Part shown: positions 39,211-51,600 of the stretch, in pieces
Position numbering within the stretch: the first letter of the stretch is position 1
Layout of the letters: every line of letters begins with the position of its first letter
Source of the DNA: Phallusia fumigata
Taxonomy: Eukaryota > Chordata > Ascidiacea > Phlebobranchia > Ascidiidae
Length of the DNA: 64,000 bases
Reading direction: 5' to 3'
Assembly: GCA_008931825.1 (NCBI GenBank)
Contig: QXVZ01007322.1
Coordinates: 49,848 to 113,847 of the forward strand
Notes under the pieces: model-generated
Database searches by the model: none
Told to the model about the DNA's origin: nothing
Seen by the model: the letters and a program-made list of their open reading frames with translations, nothing else
Made by a program: the position numbers and the translations under genes

Positions 39211-40699
39211 ACTTAGAGTAACAACAGTTGAAAACTTTGTATGTTTTGAGTTAAAATATCACAAAAACGTTACTTAAGATTTTGCAATGCGTTTTCTAAC
39301 TAATAAACTGCGTCTAGTAAAAAAATAGTTTGATGTTCCCGACATATTATTCGGGGGTGCTCCCACGAAAAGTGTTACAGAGTTATTCCAAGAAACTGAT
39401 GTGATAAAGTTAACCGTTACGAACGCAGTATGTGTGTGTTTGTTGGTACAGGTAAACTATAAGTTAGTTTTTATTAAAATCTCCAAAAAAAATTGCTTGT
39501 GAGATAACACACTGTTAACCTTCGTTGCAACACTGTCAAGTCGACTCCCGAAAAAAAAACATTTTCTCCCAACATTTTAATTGAGTCAAATGTTTCTCAT
39601 TGTCAAAGTAATTAAACTTCAATGCAGAACTTCGCTCCGCAGACACAACACGCAAACATCATTCACGCTCCATTTGTTATTTCCTACGACTTGTTGTGTC
39701 GCGGCGCCCTTTGCCTCTCATGTTGCAACAACAATGTGCATGGGTGGAAATAATAGGGGGTAGGGGTCGTTTGTGATTACCTCATATCCTCTGGTGGTTG
39801 CGAACGTGCTCTGAACTTAATTGCGCAGTGACAATCTTTGATGGAATTGAGTCAAACCGCTGCCTACTGTCCGAACGAGGGGAAGTGTGATGTCATAGTG
39901 TGGTGATGTTTGAATGTAAACACATTTGCGGCCAATGCGGGTTTGGGCGTTGCTTAGTTGGTGGAGTTTGCAGTGTATTGACCAGACTGTGAAAAGAATG
40001 CCGAAATTCGGTGTGTTTGTTTTAACTTTTTAGTAAGTTTGTGTCTTTTTTGATATTGTTTATTCATAAAGTGAAATGTTTGGAGGCTTATTGCATCTCG
40101 TTTGGAGGCTACAGATTAAATTTTGATTTAAATTTAATTTTGACTTAAATTATTTTGAGGTAGAAAAAGTAAATTGAGCTAAAACAGAATCGGTACTAAA
40201 TACATTATTGGGGATTGGAAACAATTGCCATATATGCTTTGATCACTTATATGCATATTGGCGCACTTTGACCGAATTTGAGAGCATTGCTTTCTTTTAA
40301 TTGCTTTCATATGACTTTTGTGAGAAAATGCATTTCTTTCTATGATGAATTAAATTTGAATATATCTGATAATTTTCGTTCCGATCAGTTAACCTCATCT
40401 ATTGTTTCGTGCATAACTTCGCCATACCCATGGACACCTAGCAATTACATGCAAACCACAAGTGAATTTTCACACGCATGTATCATCGCATAATTGTGAA
40501 TTCCGTGTAAATCGGCGCTCATATTTAGGCCTGCTGAACCGCATAAAGAACCCACTACGTGGCAAAAAAGTTTCAAACCACGAACTTGAACATGAAACGA
40601 CTACTGTTTTGCGTTTTTGCAAAAACGGCCCAGCAGATGATAAATTTGAAACATTCCTTCGGTCAAGACACGTGCGGTTGGTACAACCATCCTGTATTT

Positions 40700-41150
40700 G
40701 GCACGTAAGGTCTTTGGTTCAAACCTCCGCTCGGGACCTGCGAAGCTTAAACGGCATAGCCTCAGCAACGAGCAAATTTCACTAAAGTGTACAAAACTGT
40801 CCAAACGGAACTGCCATAAAGCAGGTGGCTTGATAGTGTATCCTTATGATATGTTGTCTGTGGAAAAGTACATTCGATCCAGAGGTTTTAACTACGACCC
40901 TGTGTGTTGCATTCGAGGGAGATCCAGTTTTAGAAAACATTTTAACTTCCAATATCTGTTAAAACACGAAACATCTTAATGGTTCGGAGTCAATCTTTTA
41001 CCCAGCCACACTTATATTGCTAAGCACACCGCTATCTCGACCGCAAAACAGGACGACAGATCTCTGACAAGCGCCCATCATCACCACCACTGTCACGCGG
41101 TCCCATCGTGGCGTAGTGGTGGGTATGGCAGGCTCGTACCGCTTTAGAAG
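40700..41150. other. Cluster of tRNA-like relics
   Basis: TTTGGTTCAAACCTCCGC near 40715 matches an RNA polymerase III B-box/T-arm. GTGGCGTAGTGGTGGGTA near 41108 matches an A-box/D-arm. Neither is part of a closed cloverleaf. These are probably pieces of tRNA-derived SINEs. Confidence 0.3.
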
Positions 41151-42317
41151 CACACCAAGCTTTTAAATCTGAGGTATGACAATAATTTTTTTAAGAGCCT
41201 TCCTATGCCCTCAAGAAAATTAACGAGGCAGCACGCGGCGCTCCCATTGGTGCGCATTAAAGCATGACGACTCATCACACTCCGTCAAATGTCAAGTGGC
41301 GTTTGATTGATGGCTGCTGACTGTTTTTGCTCGTCAAGGAGCAATTATACGCCACTTAGGAGGCACTTCAAGAAGGGTGTCTGTTGTGAATAGTGCGGTG
41401 TGTCCATTCCACCACAAAGTTATTGCCTTGGCGAACAACTTGTTGTTCTTAATTGCTTCCGAAGCAAAACGATAGTAGAAATCGAAACTTTATTTATTTT
41501 CGTTTAGGGAAAACACGTTTAACTTTATACCGTGGATTTCAAACAAATTCTTAACTATTTCTAGCGAACTTTGACAAAACATCATGTTTTAAGTCTGTGT
41601 CTACTGATTTAAATCTCACGGATATCATGCAAACTTTGGATTGTGGCATATACTGGCCCTAACCGCAAGGCTCAAATTTTCACCGTCATGTTATTTAATA
41701 TTTGAGCGTCGGTTTAGCAAGTTATTCAACTCGTAGTCCCTTTCCTGTTCATGACGCATTTAGCATTTGGGGATGTAATTACTGAGCTATTGGTTCACTG
41801 CTACTTCCGCAAAAACTTCCTCTGTTCGCATTACGAAATCTCGCCGGTTTTCGTTCGACTTCCCCTGAAAATTACCATATTTGCACACAACCAATGCATA
41901 ACGGCTACCATACGATGCGAAAACACCTGGAAATTCAGCTCAGTGCGTCAACCAATTATGGTTGAAAGCTTGGGTGATTTTGCTTGATCTTCTTGTTACT
42001 TTTTTACAAAGTTTCGGTGTTGCTATTTGCGTACAAAAGATGAACAGTTTAGAAATCCGGGACAAAAAAGATTGCTGGCTTAAATTAATTGCTTCTGTTT
42101 TTGTTGTGTGTTTTAAAACTTTATTCTAAGTGTTTTGTTTTGCATTCAAAGTTCTGCTACTGGCCGACTTATCTTGCACAAAGCAATTTAAAAACAACTG
42201 GTCAATCGGTTTACATTTTGTTTTGTAGAATCGTTCTTAAAAAGTTGCAGTCAGGATATAACTGGCTAACAATGGTTCTTTTGAAAATATTTTAAAACTT
42301 CATATTTTGCAGAGCAA

Positions 42318-45014
42318 ATGTCTCACATGCAAATTACAATGCCAAATCAGACTAAAATAAGACATCTACTGACGTTACTGCTTTTACCGCTGTTGTTGCT
42401 CAGTAACGGTCGTCTGGCAACCGGACAACCAAGCAATCATCCCCAGCTGGACGAGTTCCAGTTTGACGATGCCGATTTCGGGGGAAGCCCCTTTGAAGAC
42501 GACCACGGTGACCTGGAAGAACTCGAAAAATCGTTGAACAAAAAAATCGGCGAGATGCCGTCATCACGTCGTTACGTCATCAGTATGGTGTATTTCGTCA
42601 TAGCAGTGGCGGGGGCAGTAATGAACGTGGTGGCTCTGGTAGTGTCACAAAGATGCAGTTCTTTGCAGTACTCGCAGAGGTTGTTTATGCAGAACTTATG
42701 CATTTCATGTTTGCTGCTTATACTGTCAATGGGATTCACAGCGCAATACAGACTACTAGAAACTTGGCTGCTCGGATCTATTATGTGCAAGGTAAGGTGC
42801 CCACCTCATTGTCTACAAAAAGTTAAATGTGACAATGTTTTTTTGTCCGTGTTTATAAACGTTTTGGAAATGCACTGCATGATGAAGACAAACATACATT
42901 TACGGCGTACAAACATGGGAATGCCATAATAAGCGCAGTGTTACAATGAACTAGTCTATCGTAATACTTTAATCAGTGACTTTGTAAAGATAAAAAGCAG
43001 TTATATGACCTTTAAAAAGTTTTTACAGCAACGTATCGCACCCCAATGCATACAACTATTTTGGATGACTTTGAAATTGCCAAATTTATCCCTTATTCCA
43101 AATAAAAGAATATACAAGCTGACTGCACCTGGGGTTGCAACATTCCTTCTGCCCGCTAATTGTATACTGGTTACACGGCGATATCAAGTAGCGCTGCCCT
43201 GAGTTTGTGGTTTGAAAATGAGCCTTCTCACACGGAAAGAATCTCATATAAGTTTGCCTGTTTTTTGGACACCTGAACCATATAATTTGCGGCAAGCCTG
43301 GAAGCGGTCTTTCCCTCGCCGTGAAATTCTTCACCGAAACATAAACCATGAAATTGTCAACCCAAACTTAAACCGTGAACTTTTACGCCGTCGTGGGTAT
43401 TTACTCTCTCTCCTTGTGTTTTATCTCGGTTGATCTCTTGCTTTTGGGTCTTTCCAGTCGCAGATTAAGTTTTGCAAGTCTGTTGTGCTTTGAAAAGTAT
43501 TAACCGAAAACAAACTATTCATATATCTTGCGTTAAAGTAAAATACCTTTACGCGGTAAAAACCAAAATTTTATGTTCGTAACTTAACAAGTGCTAGTTA
43601 CGTTAAAATCTGGTGCGTATTGAGCAAACCTCAAAACATTAGCCTAACGTAGACTCGGGAAAGATTAATAAAGGGCCACAAGTAAACCGCAATCACTGAC
43701 ACACATGCCGTAAACAAAAATTAGAAAGTCTATTTTAGGGTTGCAGCCAAAGCGTAAACGCCACTTGCACTCTGCCTGCATATTTTGGACTTTGAACCCA
43801 AACAGTCCAAAGCCCGTATGTCCCGCGTATCCTTATCTTTAGCACCGTCTGGCGGACAAATGTGTCCAAGTACCACATGGTCTCTTTTTTAGTGCTTGCG
43901 AATGTTAAATACAGAAACAAAACACAATTTGTTGTCAGTCAATTTGTACCTAAACGACCCTAAATTATATGTGACAATCTTTATGTCATCTGTTTCGTAT
44001 TCAAATAGAAACAACTTCTTTTTACAGTTGGTAAACTGCGTGAAGGCCCTCGCGATCTTCGCTCAAGCCTATTTCACCGTCACGCTTTGCGCCGACTACG
44101 TCATACTACGCAAGCGTCCACGCATCAGCGACGTCACCCGCACCATCCTCGAGATCGCAGCGGTGGTGTTTGGTTGGGCTTTTTCCGTTGGTTTCGCCGC
44201 TCCCATGCTCGTTTTCTCAGAGGTAGAAAATTTGGGTAAAATTGATCGCTGCGACCTGGTGTTTCTACTTCCAAATCAGGAAGAGGAACTCTACCCGCAG
44301 CCCGATTCTTTATCGGAGGAGGATATCGAATATTATGACTACGAATTGGACGACTACCCGCTTCCGGAAATTCCATTTCATCAGGAGGAAGTACCGGAGA
44401 ATATAATGGAGTGTAAAGATGCTGACAATCCTCCTTATATGACCTGGCTAATTGCGACCTTCGTTGGGACCTACATACTCCCACTTCTAGTTGTATTCGT
44501 GCTGTGGATTTTATACAAAGTCCTTAAGACGCCACACTCAGTTCTCGAGCCGCAAACCACTTACCCCGAACCGACAGCGGTACGACATAGAAACTCATCA
44601 CGCAACAATAAGCGCCAATCGCGGCCCTGCATGCCTGCTGGGGTCTGGGTGGCTCTAATTTGTGCAGTCTATTTTGCGTGTTTTGCTCCCTTTTACGCAT
44701 ACCGCGTCGGGAGAATCCCGGGGCTTCCCCTGGGGCTGAAATCTTGCGCTAACTTTCGAGACTACAGTTTCGTGCAGGGTTACTTCACCTGTATTCTCCT
44801 GCCGGCTTTAGTCGTTGCTTATTCCCGTCCGATCGGCATACAATCATGTTCCAGAGCGCTTACCATGTCATCCACATCATCATTTGCGTCATCATCGAGC
44901 AAGCGCAAATCTACGTCATCAGGCGAATCCCAGACCCCAGATGGAACCGAGGGCGGACCCTTCGAGGCCCCATTGCTGGAAGCGAAAAAAAACCAACAAA
45001 CTTCTGAACTTTAA
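42318..45014 (+). CDS. Class A (rhodopsin-like) G protein-coupled receptor, two exons
   Basis: Plasma-membrane seven-helix receptor of unassigned ligand. Exons 42318-42791 and 44028-45014 join in phase 0 to 486 aa. A hydrophobic leader (LLTLLLLPLLLLS) is followed by an acidic N-terminus. Helices: TM1 YVISMVYFVIAVAGAVMNVV; TM2 around LCISCLLLILS; a WLLGSIMCK loop giving the conserved Trp and TM3 Cys; TM3 ending CADYVILRKR (ADY in place of DRY); TM4 around VVFGWAFSVGFAAP; TM5 around FVGTYILPLLVVFVLW; TM6 with CFAPFYAY; TM7 around FTCILLPALVVAYSR (LPALVVAY in place of NPxxY). Extracellular loop 2 is about 75 residues, very acidic and Tyr-rich (EYYDYELDDY), suiting tyrosine sulfation as in chemoattractant and chemokine receptors. 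The Ser/Thr-rich tail suits arrestin binding. A splice acceptor lies five bases before the ATG. Confidence 0.85.
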
Positions 45015-45669
45015 CATTGTTGGTTTTCGAACGCGGTTTTCGAAAGTAAAGTTCCTGAAAAAGTTGCGCAAGGTACACTATCTAAACAGGCAGGCAATAT
45101 TTGTATCATTCTATTTCTTTGCGACAGCGTCTTAATATTGCCCTGTTGCGTTTAGAATTTCTTTTGAAAGAAAATGTTAGTAGCACTTAGGTAAACTATT
45201 TTTATGGGGTAAAACTGTTAGGTATTTTAAAATGTGCTTTAGTGGTGACATTTTTTGTTTCGAAACGTCCAATTTTTGAATCGTGTTTGCGGAGGTAAAT
45301 TTAGTAATCAGGAATTCCAGTCGTTACTTTTTCTTGTTTCTTTATCATCATGTTGTTTTACTGTACACGATCATTACCTCATTTCTTTTCATCCTACTAC
45401 TATTGTGTCTGCCTAAATTCCTCCTGTTTAGCCTACATCCGTTTTTTACGTCCAAATTCTTTCGTGGCCAACTATATTTGGGCTCAAAGAATTCCAGCCA
45501 CCGTCACCCATGATATGTGTGTTACTTCCGTGTTAAGGCTTTCTTTAAACCGAGACAATTCACGTTAGGTTTTTATGTATCTTTTGTCAATGATTGTTCA
45601 TGTAACAATACTATTAGTTCTCCTTGTATTTTTTAACGATAACAAGTTTTTTTAAATTTCCTGTGGCTG

Positions 45670-46006
45670 TAGGGTTGCCAATCGTCCTTTATTTCAAAGG
45701 ACAGTCCTTTATTCCGCTCTATCTGTCCTTGTCCTTTATTGAGATTTGAAATAACACTATTTGTCCTTTATTTTAAAACCGTTTTGACATGTGGTTAAAT
45801 TTCTGAACTAAGACTCGAAGAACCAAAACAAATTTAGTACGTAATTGGTTATGAAAGAAATCTGAGGGAAAAAAATTGTAATAGTAGTGCCAATATTTTA
45901 TGTCATCATCAGATCTAAATATTAATTGAAAGTTTGTTTTCGAAACATAAAATACCAATCAAGATTTTATGTCCTTTATTGTAGCTTAACGGAGTTCGCA
46001 ACCCTA
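45670..46006. mobile_element. hAT-type MITE (337 bp), copy 1, with an 8-bp target-site duplication
   Basis: Terminal inverted repeats are TAGGGTTGC at the left and GCAACCCTA at the right, perfect over nine bases. TGTGGCTG flanks the element on both sides (45662-45669 and 46007-46014). The interior carries several copies of GTCCTTTATT in direct and inverted form. There is no transposase. The TAGGG end and 8-bp duplication fit the hAT superfamily. Confidence 0.85.
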
Positions 46007-46885
46007 TGTGGCTGTCAGCTATTTTGTATACCGTTAAAAGCATATTTAAATACCTATAAAAACATGTGCCTGCGGGTCGGGTTACTTGATACAAAACATT
46101 TTCGTGTCTAGGATCCTCTTTCCACAAACCTAAAAGTTATTGAATGGTCATTTCCCCCCATGTTTGTCACAAACCACGATATTTTGTATTTTTCTCATTC
46201 GTATTCTAACTTGCCATTGTGTATTGAATAAAAGATGTTCATTGTTTGTGTGTTTCGAGATCTGCATTTATTAACAGAAACAGCATAAGTATTTAACTTA
46301 AGCATAACATAATGTGTCAGTTTACTGATGCTGAGAACAAACTCACAGCAGGTTGTAGTTGGCTTGATGGGATCATGCCCAGGCGCAACCCTTGATAAAA
46401 ACCCATAGTAAACCTAATCCTTAACCAACGAAGCTGCAATTAGCAGCTAACATTATTTAACAGTACCAAACATTGTGGAAATCGCTCCTTATATTTTTAA
46501 TAGTTTTTGTTAAAAACAACTTTTAAAGAACATAAACATAGAAATTTATCCACGGGCTCGAAGCAAAAAGGCGGGAATAACAATCGCAATTGATGTCAGA
46601 AAACAGGGTTGCATTTAATGCTGAGGCAACGCATTACTGTTTTTGTGACAATCGTTAGTCAGAGTTTAAAAAAGCAAACCTTCAGAAGGTTTGCAAGAGT
46701 AGACGTACCTGAATGTGTTTAAGGCCTGCGAGAAGTTAGTTGGAATGGATGCATTTTTTTAATGTAAGTAAAGTGTGTCAAGTTTTTGTCAAGTTTAAGT
46801 AATTTTTAGCGTTTTGTCTTTTAGAATGGTTGTTACTTTATTATCTTGGTAAACCAAACATGGCTTCCTAAAAATATTCTGAATA

Positions 46886-47174
46886 TCGGGTTGCCACTTG
46901 CCAACTCTGTTAAACTACAGTAAAGGACATAAAAACTTGACTAATATTTTTTTAAATTTTGAAAACATTTTTTCAAATAATATTTTGACCTAATAATAAC
47001 ATGAAATATTGGTATTACCATTAAAAAGTTTTTTTCACATAGATTTCATTTGTTACGAATTACGGCTCACAGGAAATCGAACTAAAGGACAAATAGTGTT
47101 ATTTAAAATCTCAAAAAAGGTCAAATATAGTTGAATAAAGGACTGTCCTTTAAAATAAAGAATGGTTGACCCTA
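46886..47174. mobile_element. hAT-type MITE, copy 2, inverted and degraded
   Basis: It matches copy 1 in reverse complement. The left part TTAAACTACAGTAAAGGACA corresponds to the copy 1 right end, and GAATAAAGGACTGTCCTTT near the right corresponds to the copy 1 left end. The ends are eroded (TCGGG and CCCTA) and no target-site duplication is visible. Confidence 0.7.
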
Positions 47175-48683
47175 CCTTAATGTCACATTATTTTTAAGGT
47201 GGCATTTGTTTATTACAACACTTAAAAATAAAATGCAACTGGCAAGCACAATTGCTACTACAATACAGCACAAAACAAAACTCAAAATGGAAACAAAGTG
47301 AAAGTCTACTCTGTAGAAAGCAAGTAAGTGCTAACATAATTCTGCATGGTGCCAAAGTGTGTACTTAGCTTTAAGCACAACATATATACTCATAAACATA
47401 AAGTGCGAGACACAATTGTGCAACATGATGAAAATACAGACCAAATACTATCTAACCTAATGCATCTTTAATGTGAAAAAAGTGTGAGTTAGGTACTGAC
47501 CTGTCTCTATATGGACCACAATATTAATGTTATTGTTATTTTAAAGCTGTATGTGGGTACCATGATGCACATGCAAAAAAGTACAAAAAATACAATAAAA
47601 TACGGGAAAGTACAACATTATTATTATTGTATCGCTGTATTAGTATATGAATTTAACTTGTTACTACACAACACCAACGTGAATCACAGAAAGGCAGTTT
47701 AACTTGGAACCTTGTGCTCTGTAAAAATTTACAAACCTATCAATGCACATAAAACTGAACTTCACTAAAATGCATTTTATGCAAAGTGTTTTGAACGTCA
47801 ATAGCCTAAGGTTTGCAAGGATTCTTAACACAATGGAAGCATGATAAAAAATATATAATATGACACCATACCAGAGAAAAAAAATTTACAACACATTTAG
47901 GCTGATGCTGAAGGCCAGAGGTACAGATTAAATTAAAATAACTTCTTAGTGACAAAAAAAAATTAGAAACTATCACCATGCAAAAAAGTGCAAGCCTAGT
48001 TGTCACTGATTTTCGGTATATTTACCTTTAAGTATGTTATTTGTTTTTACAATGTATTTAGTTAGGTACTAGATAGCCCCATTTAATTTAAAAAACTGGA
48101 AACCTTTTTTAGAAAATTCTGAATTGGCATGTTTGAAAACATATCACAGACCAGCACATAAACACATGCAAGCAAGCACATAGGAGCTTTAAACTTACTG
48201 GTGCAAGAGTTAGCATGTCTGCACCAGTTTTGGCACTTTTTTGCTAGTTGATGCACCTTTTAAGGTAGAACTTAAATATAGGATAACAGTAGCAGTTGAA
48301 TGCTTCTCATATTTTGACATCCTACTGGTAGCGTGGATTGGTGTATAGGTAAACTGGTGATGTATAAAACCTGTCTTCTTCTTTTACAACAGACTGGTGC
48401 CATAGTAATGTAGTAATTGCATTTCTACCTTTCATTCTGCAATTCTAAAAAAGGCACTCATGCCAACCCAAGTACTACCAAGCAAGTTTGTTTGTTTTGT
48501 TAAAACTGTCTGGAGAAATTTTCTCACTCTGATCCACTAGGCTTACCACAGAAGGTATTCTATGATGCCTTGTTAGCAAAAATGTTGTTAACAATCACAA
48601 ATGCTTGCATGTAAACAATTTCAAAAGATACCTCTATCAACCAATTATAGTATTTTACAAAAAGCATAGCAGGTTAACAAACA

Positions 48684-48689
48684 TTTATT
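48684..48689 (-). terminator. Poly(A) signal AATAAA at the kelch-like gene stop
   Basis: On the minus strand AATAAA overlaps the TAA stop at 48688-48690, reached by reading on from the last kelch exon. This supports ending the gene here. Confidence 0.45.
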
Positions 48690-51600
48690 AAAATATTAAA
48701 CTGACCTGATCAACTTCAGGGGGCTTCCATACAGCAGTACCTTCAATATAATGATTTGCCATTGAGTGAGGGTTCGGAATATTAAAATTGCCCAACACAA
48801 CCAGTACATTGTTGTAGACGAAAGGAGTAAACCTTCCAATTTTTGCATCTGCAGATATATTGTGTGACCATTTTTCATTCACTGGGTCAAATCTGCAAAC
48901 CTGCACAGAGAGACTTTGGTCACTTTTGTTCATGTAACCAATGCTGTTATTTGCTCACCAAAAATCTTCCTGTTCTAGTCTTTCTGTTTCCCAACAAGTA
49001 AATCACATCTTTAAGGACAATCTTAACAACAGTAAATAAAATCTAACAACAGTAAATAAAAAGTATGGCAATAAATGCTAAAATAAATGTGTAAACTAGA
49101 AGGGTGGTTTACCATATGTAGACATTCTACATACACTATTTCCTGATTTAAATAGAGGATATATTCCCTACATTATTTTACATCGGGTCTTATAGTTACC
49201 TAAGCTTTTATTATGACATGATTGTTTCTGCTGGCAGAAACACATGGGTCCCCACACATGCAAAGCTGTACAATATGCGTTTTTGTGGATACATGTCAGG
49301 CTTTATGCATAAACAAATCAATCAGGGTATCACTATGACATGTTCTACGAACTGTCCAAGTTACAACCAGTTTGGACATTTTTTAATAATTTTATGCATT
49401 AAACTGCTGAACTGCTGGGGCTCCAGGGTGAAACAGCAATTATTGCACCACCATGGCAAGTTAGACAAACTGTCACCAAATTTGAACACTGTTTAGTAAT
49501 TTGGCCCCTTCATGAAGGGGACCCTTAATTATCTAGAATAATAACAGTTTTGTGTCAAGAACAATAATAGTTTTGTCATGTTGTTGAATAGTTTCACTTC
49601 ATTGTATTGGCTTCCATTTCTGATTCAAAGTGTGCAAAAAAAGTACAACAAGATGTAACAGTGATCACTGCTACTTTCTGTGTATGGCCAAGTTTTTATT
49701 ACTTACCATGTCGAAAGGCTTGAGCAAATAGAAATCATGCAGGGGCAGGATAATAACTGGAAACCAATGTCTTTTCTTGGTTGAGTATCGGCGCAATACA
49801 GCAAAACTTGTATTGGACTCATAGCTAAAAATGTAAATGAATTCCTGCCAAGCAGTACATCCTACGTTGTGGGCATCTGCAAACATATAAATGCGTCCTT
49901 TAGTACTTGTGATATCTGCTTGGTTGAAAACTTTCGAAAGCGTTAGTGGTTGGTTCAGGGATCCAACAAGGCTAATTTCACAAAAACTTGGTGCTATTTC
50001 AAAATGTATTTTTGATATTAAGTGAATTTATCCTTAAACAAAACAATGCAAAGAGGTTGTTGAAGTTTTAAAACCTGTTGGAAAAGTTGCTTCCTCAACC
50101 CAAGTGTTTTCAGAGAATTTAAGTCTTTCAATTTTTGCCTGAAATTTTCCATTCGAGGATATGCCACCTGCAAAATTTTCCAAAATCAAACAACTTAACT
50201 TGTTGCCCTATCAGCCCCAAATGCCAACTAATCAACTAATTAGATTAGTTTATCTTTGTAGCCATTAAAATTTAACTTAATGTAGCTAAGTTAATTTTAT
50301 AAGACTGTTGAAGTGTTGAATAACAATAAAAAATAGAGTCAATTAGAAGGGTACTCATCTTCTGGGTCTTTGATGGCTAATTTGTACTTCCCCAAAATAA
50401 ATTTGATCAAAACTAAACATAAGCTTTTTGATGACATCAATACAAACTCACCCACAACATAAATACAGTCCTCTATCACCACCATGTGGTGACTGTGTCT
50501 GGCAAAACACAATTCAGGACCTTCATACCACTTGTGAGGAGTAGAAGGGTGAAATATGATTGTTGTTGAGGATGTAATCTGCTGTCCCCAAGACATATAC
50601 TGTCCACCTTAAAAAACGACTTTTTTGTAAAAAAATGGATAATTAACTGTTGCTTTTTAAAACTGAACTTTACCTGTTAGGTACAGCTGATTATTAAACG
50701 TGGTAACACAAAACATTGTAAACTTCCGGTAATCTGCACAAATAAACAAAAATGGATTTTTGAAGAAAGATGGTTCAGCACTAAATTTTTCAATTTTACA
50801 ATTTAAAGCTCTTTAGGGATAATTTGATTTAGCTAAGCATTTTTGGGAAATATAGGAGTGTAACAGCAACAAACACAAAACTTAACCAAAATATGGGAAT
50901 TTAAGCAGCAGGTAGCAGGACACAGTATAACACTTAAACTTACGGATTGGCATGTGGCAACAATATTCGGTTTTAAACCATCTTTCTGGGTTAGTTGAAT
51001 CAAGATCACCTTCACATTTGTTTGGCTTCACTCTATAGAATTGTCAAGATACATTTTAAAGAACATTAGGTTGTTTTCAAGTATGAATTTGCCTTTTGAT
51101 TTAAAACCAGAATACTTACAGCTCATCCAAAACACAATATTAACTTTGTAAAAAGCTTAACATCAGGCCAAATGGGTGAAACAAACACATTTTTAGTTGG
51201 TTTTGGCAAAGCTACACAGGTGGCCAATATGTATTGTACCCTTAAGTGTATATTTTAAAATATTAATACACTTCTGCTACTGATTTCAATAAAAATTAAA
51301 CATCACTTATGTTTTAATTTTCTCCAACACAAAAACACAAGTAAAACATGTCCCATCACAACTCCAGTAAAACAACTGACTTGATAGGGGTGTGAAAAAA
51401 ACTTACTTCACAACATTGAGATAAGTTGTACCTCCACTTGTTCTAGGAATAACAGCAAGGATAATCTAAAAAGAGTTGCCAGATATTATGGGAATAGGTA
51501 CTTGTATCAACTGATTTTTAAGAGACTGTTTTAAAACTGTTTTGCAATAAACTTGTTTTTGCCACCAAAAAAATTTCTGAAACAAAACAATCCAAATCCT

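Larger units (their letters stand above)
15541..42312. other. Large gene-poor region (about 27 kb)
   Basis: No gene could be assembled with confidence. Open frames are short and lack family features. The region holds MITEs at 26328-26508 and 39027-39210, short tandem repeats of a 68-71 bp unit at 28462-28640 and 31022-31159, a duplicated 142-bp unit at 20942-21170, a GACTY-rich stretch at 18209-18391 and tRNA-like relics near 37736-37857 and 40700-41150. Isolated exon-like pieces occur at 24299-24349, 29585-29655, 34113 onward and 38341-38385. CRE-like TGACGTCA sites lie at 21681, 25201 and 38588. It may be a regulatory domain or the long introns of a gene with tiny exons. Confidence 0.5.
45015..48683. 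other. Intergenic region between the GPCR and the kelch-like gene
   Basis: Two copies of a hAT-type MITE occur at 45670-46006 and 46886-47174. The rest is AT-rich without a recognisable gene. A minus-strand segment near 48310-48390 could encode EEDRFYTSPVYLYTNPRYQ followed by a stop and might be an alternative last exon of the kelch-like gene. Confidence 0.45.

Noticed and set aside
43212-43433. 73-codon frame in the GPCR intron
   Set aside because: It arises from a degenerate repeat of AACCRTGAA-like words and lies between phase-matched GPCR exons.
44134-44484. 116-codon minus-strand frame opposite GPCR exon 2
   Set aside because: It is antisense to a clearly coding GPCR exon, and its Pro/Arg-rich composition is a by-product of the opposite strand.
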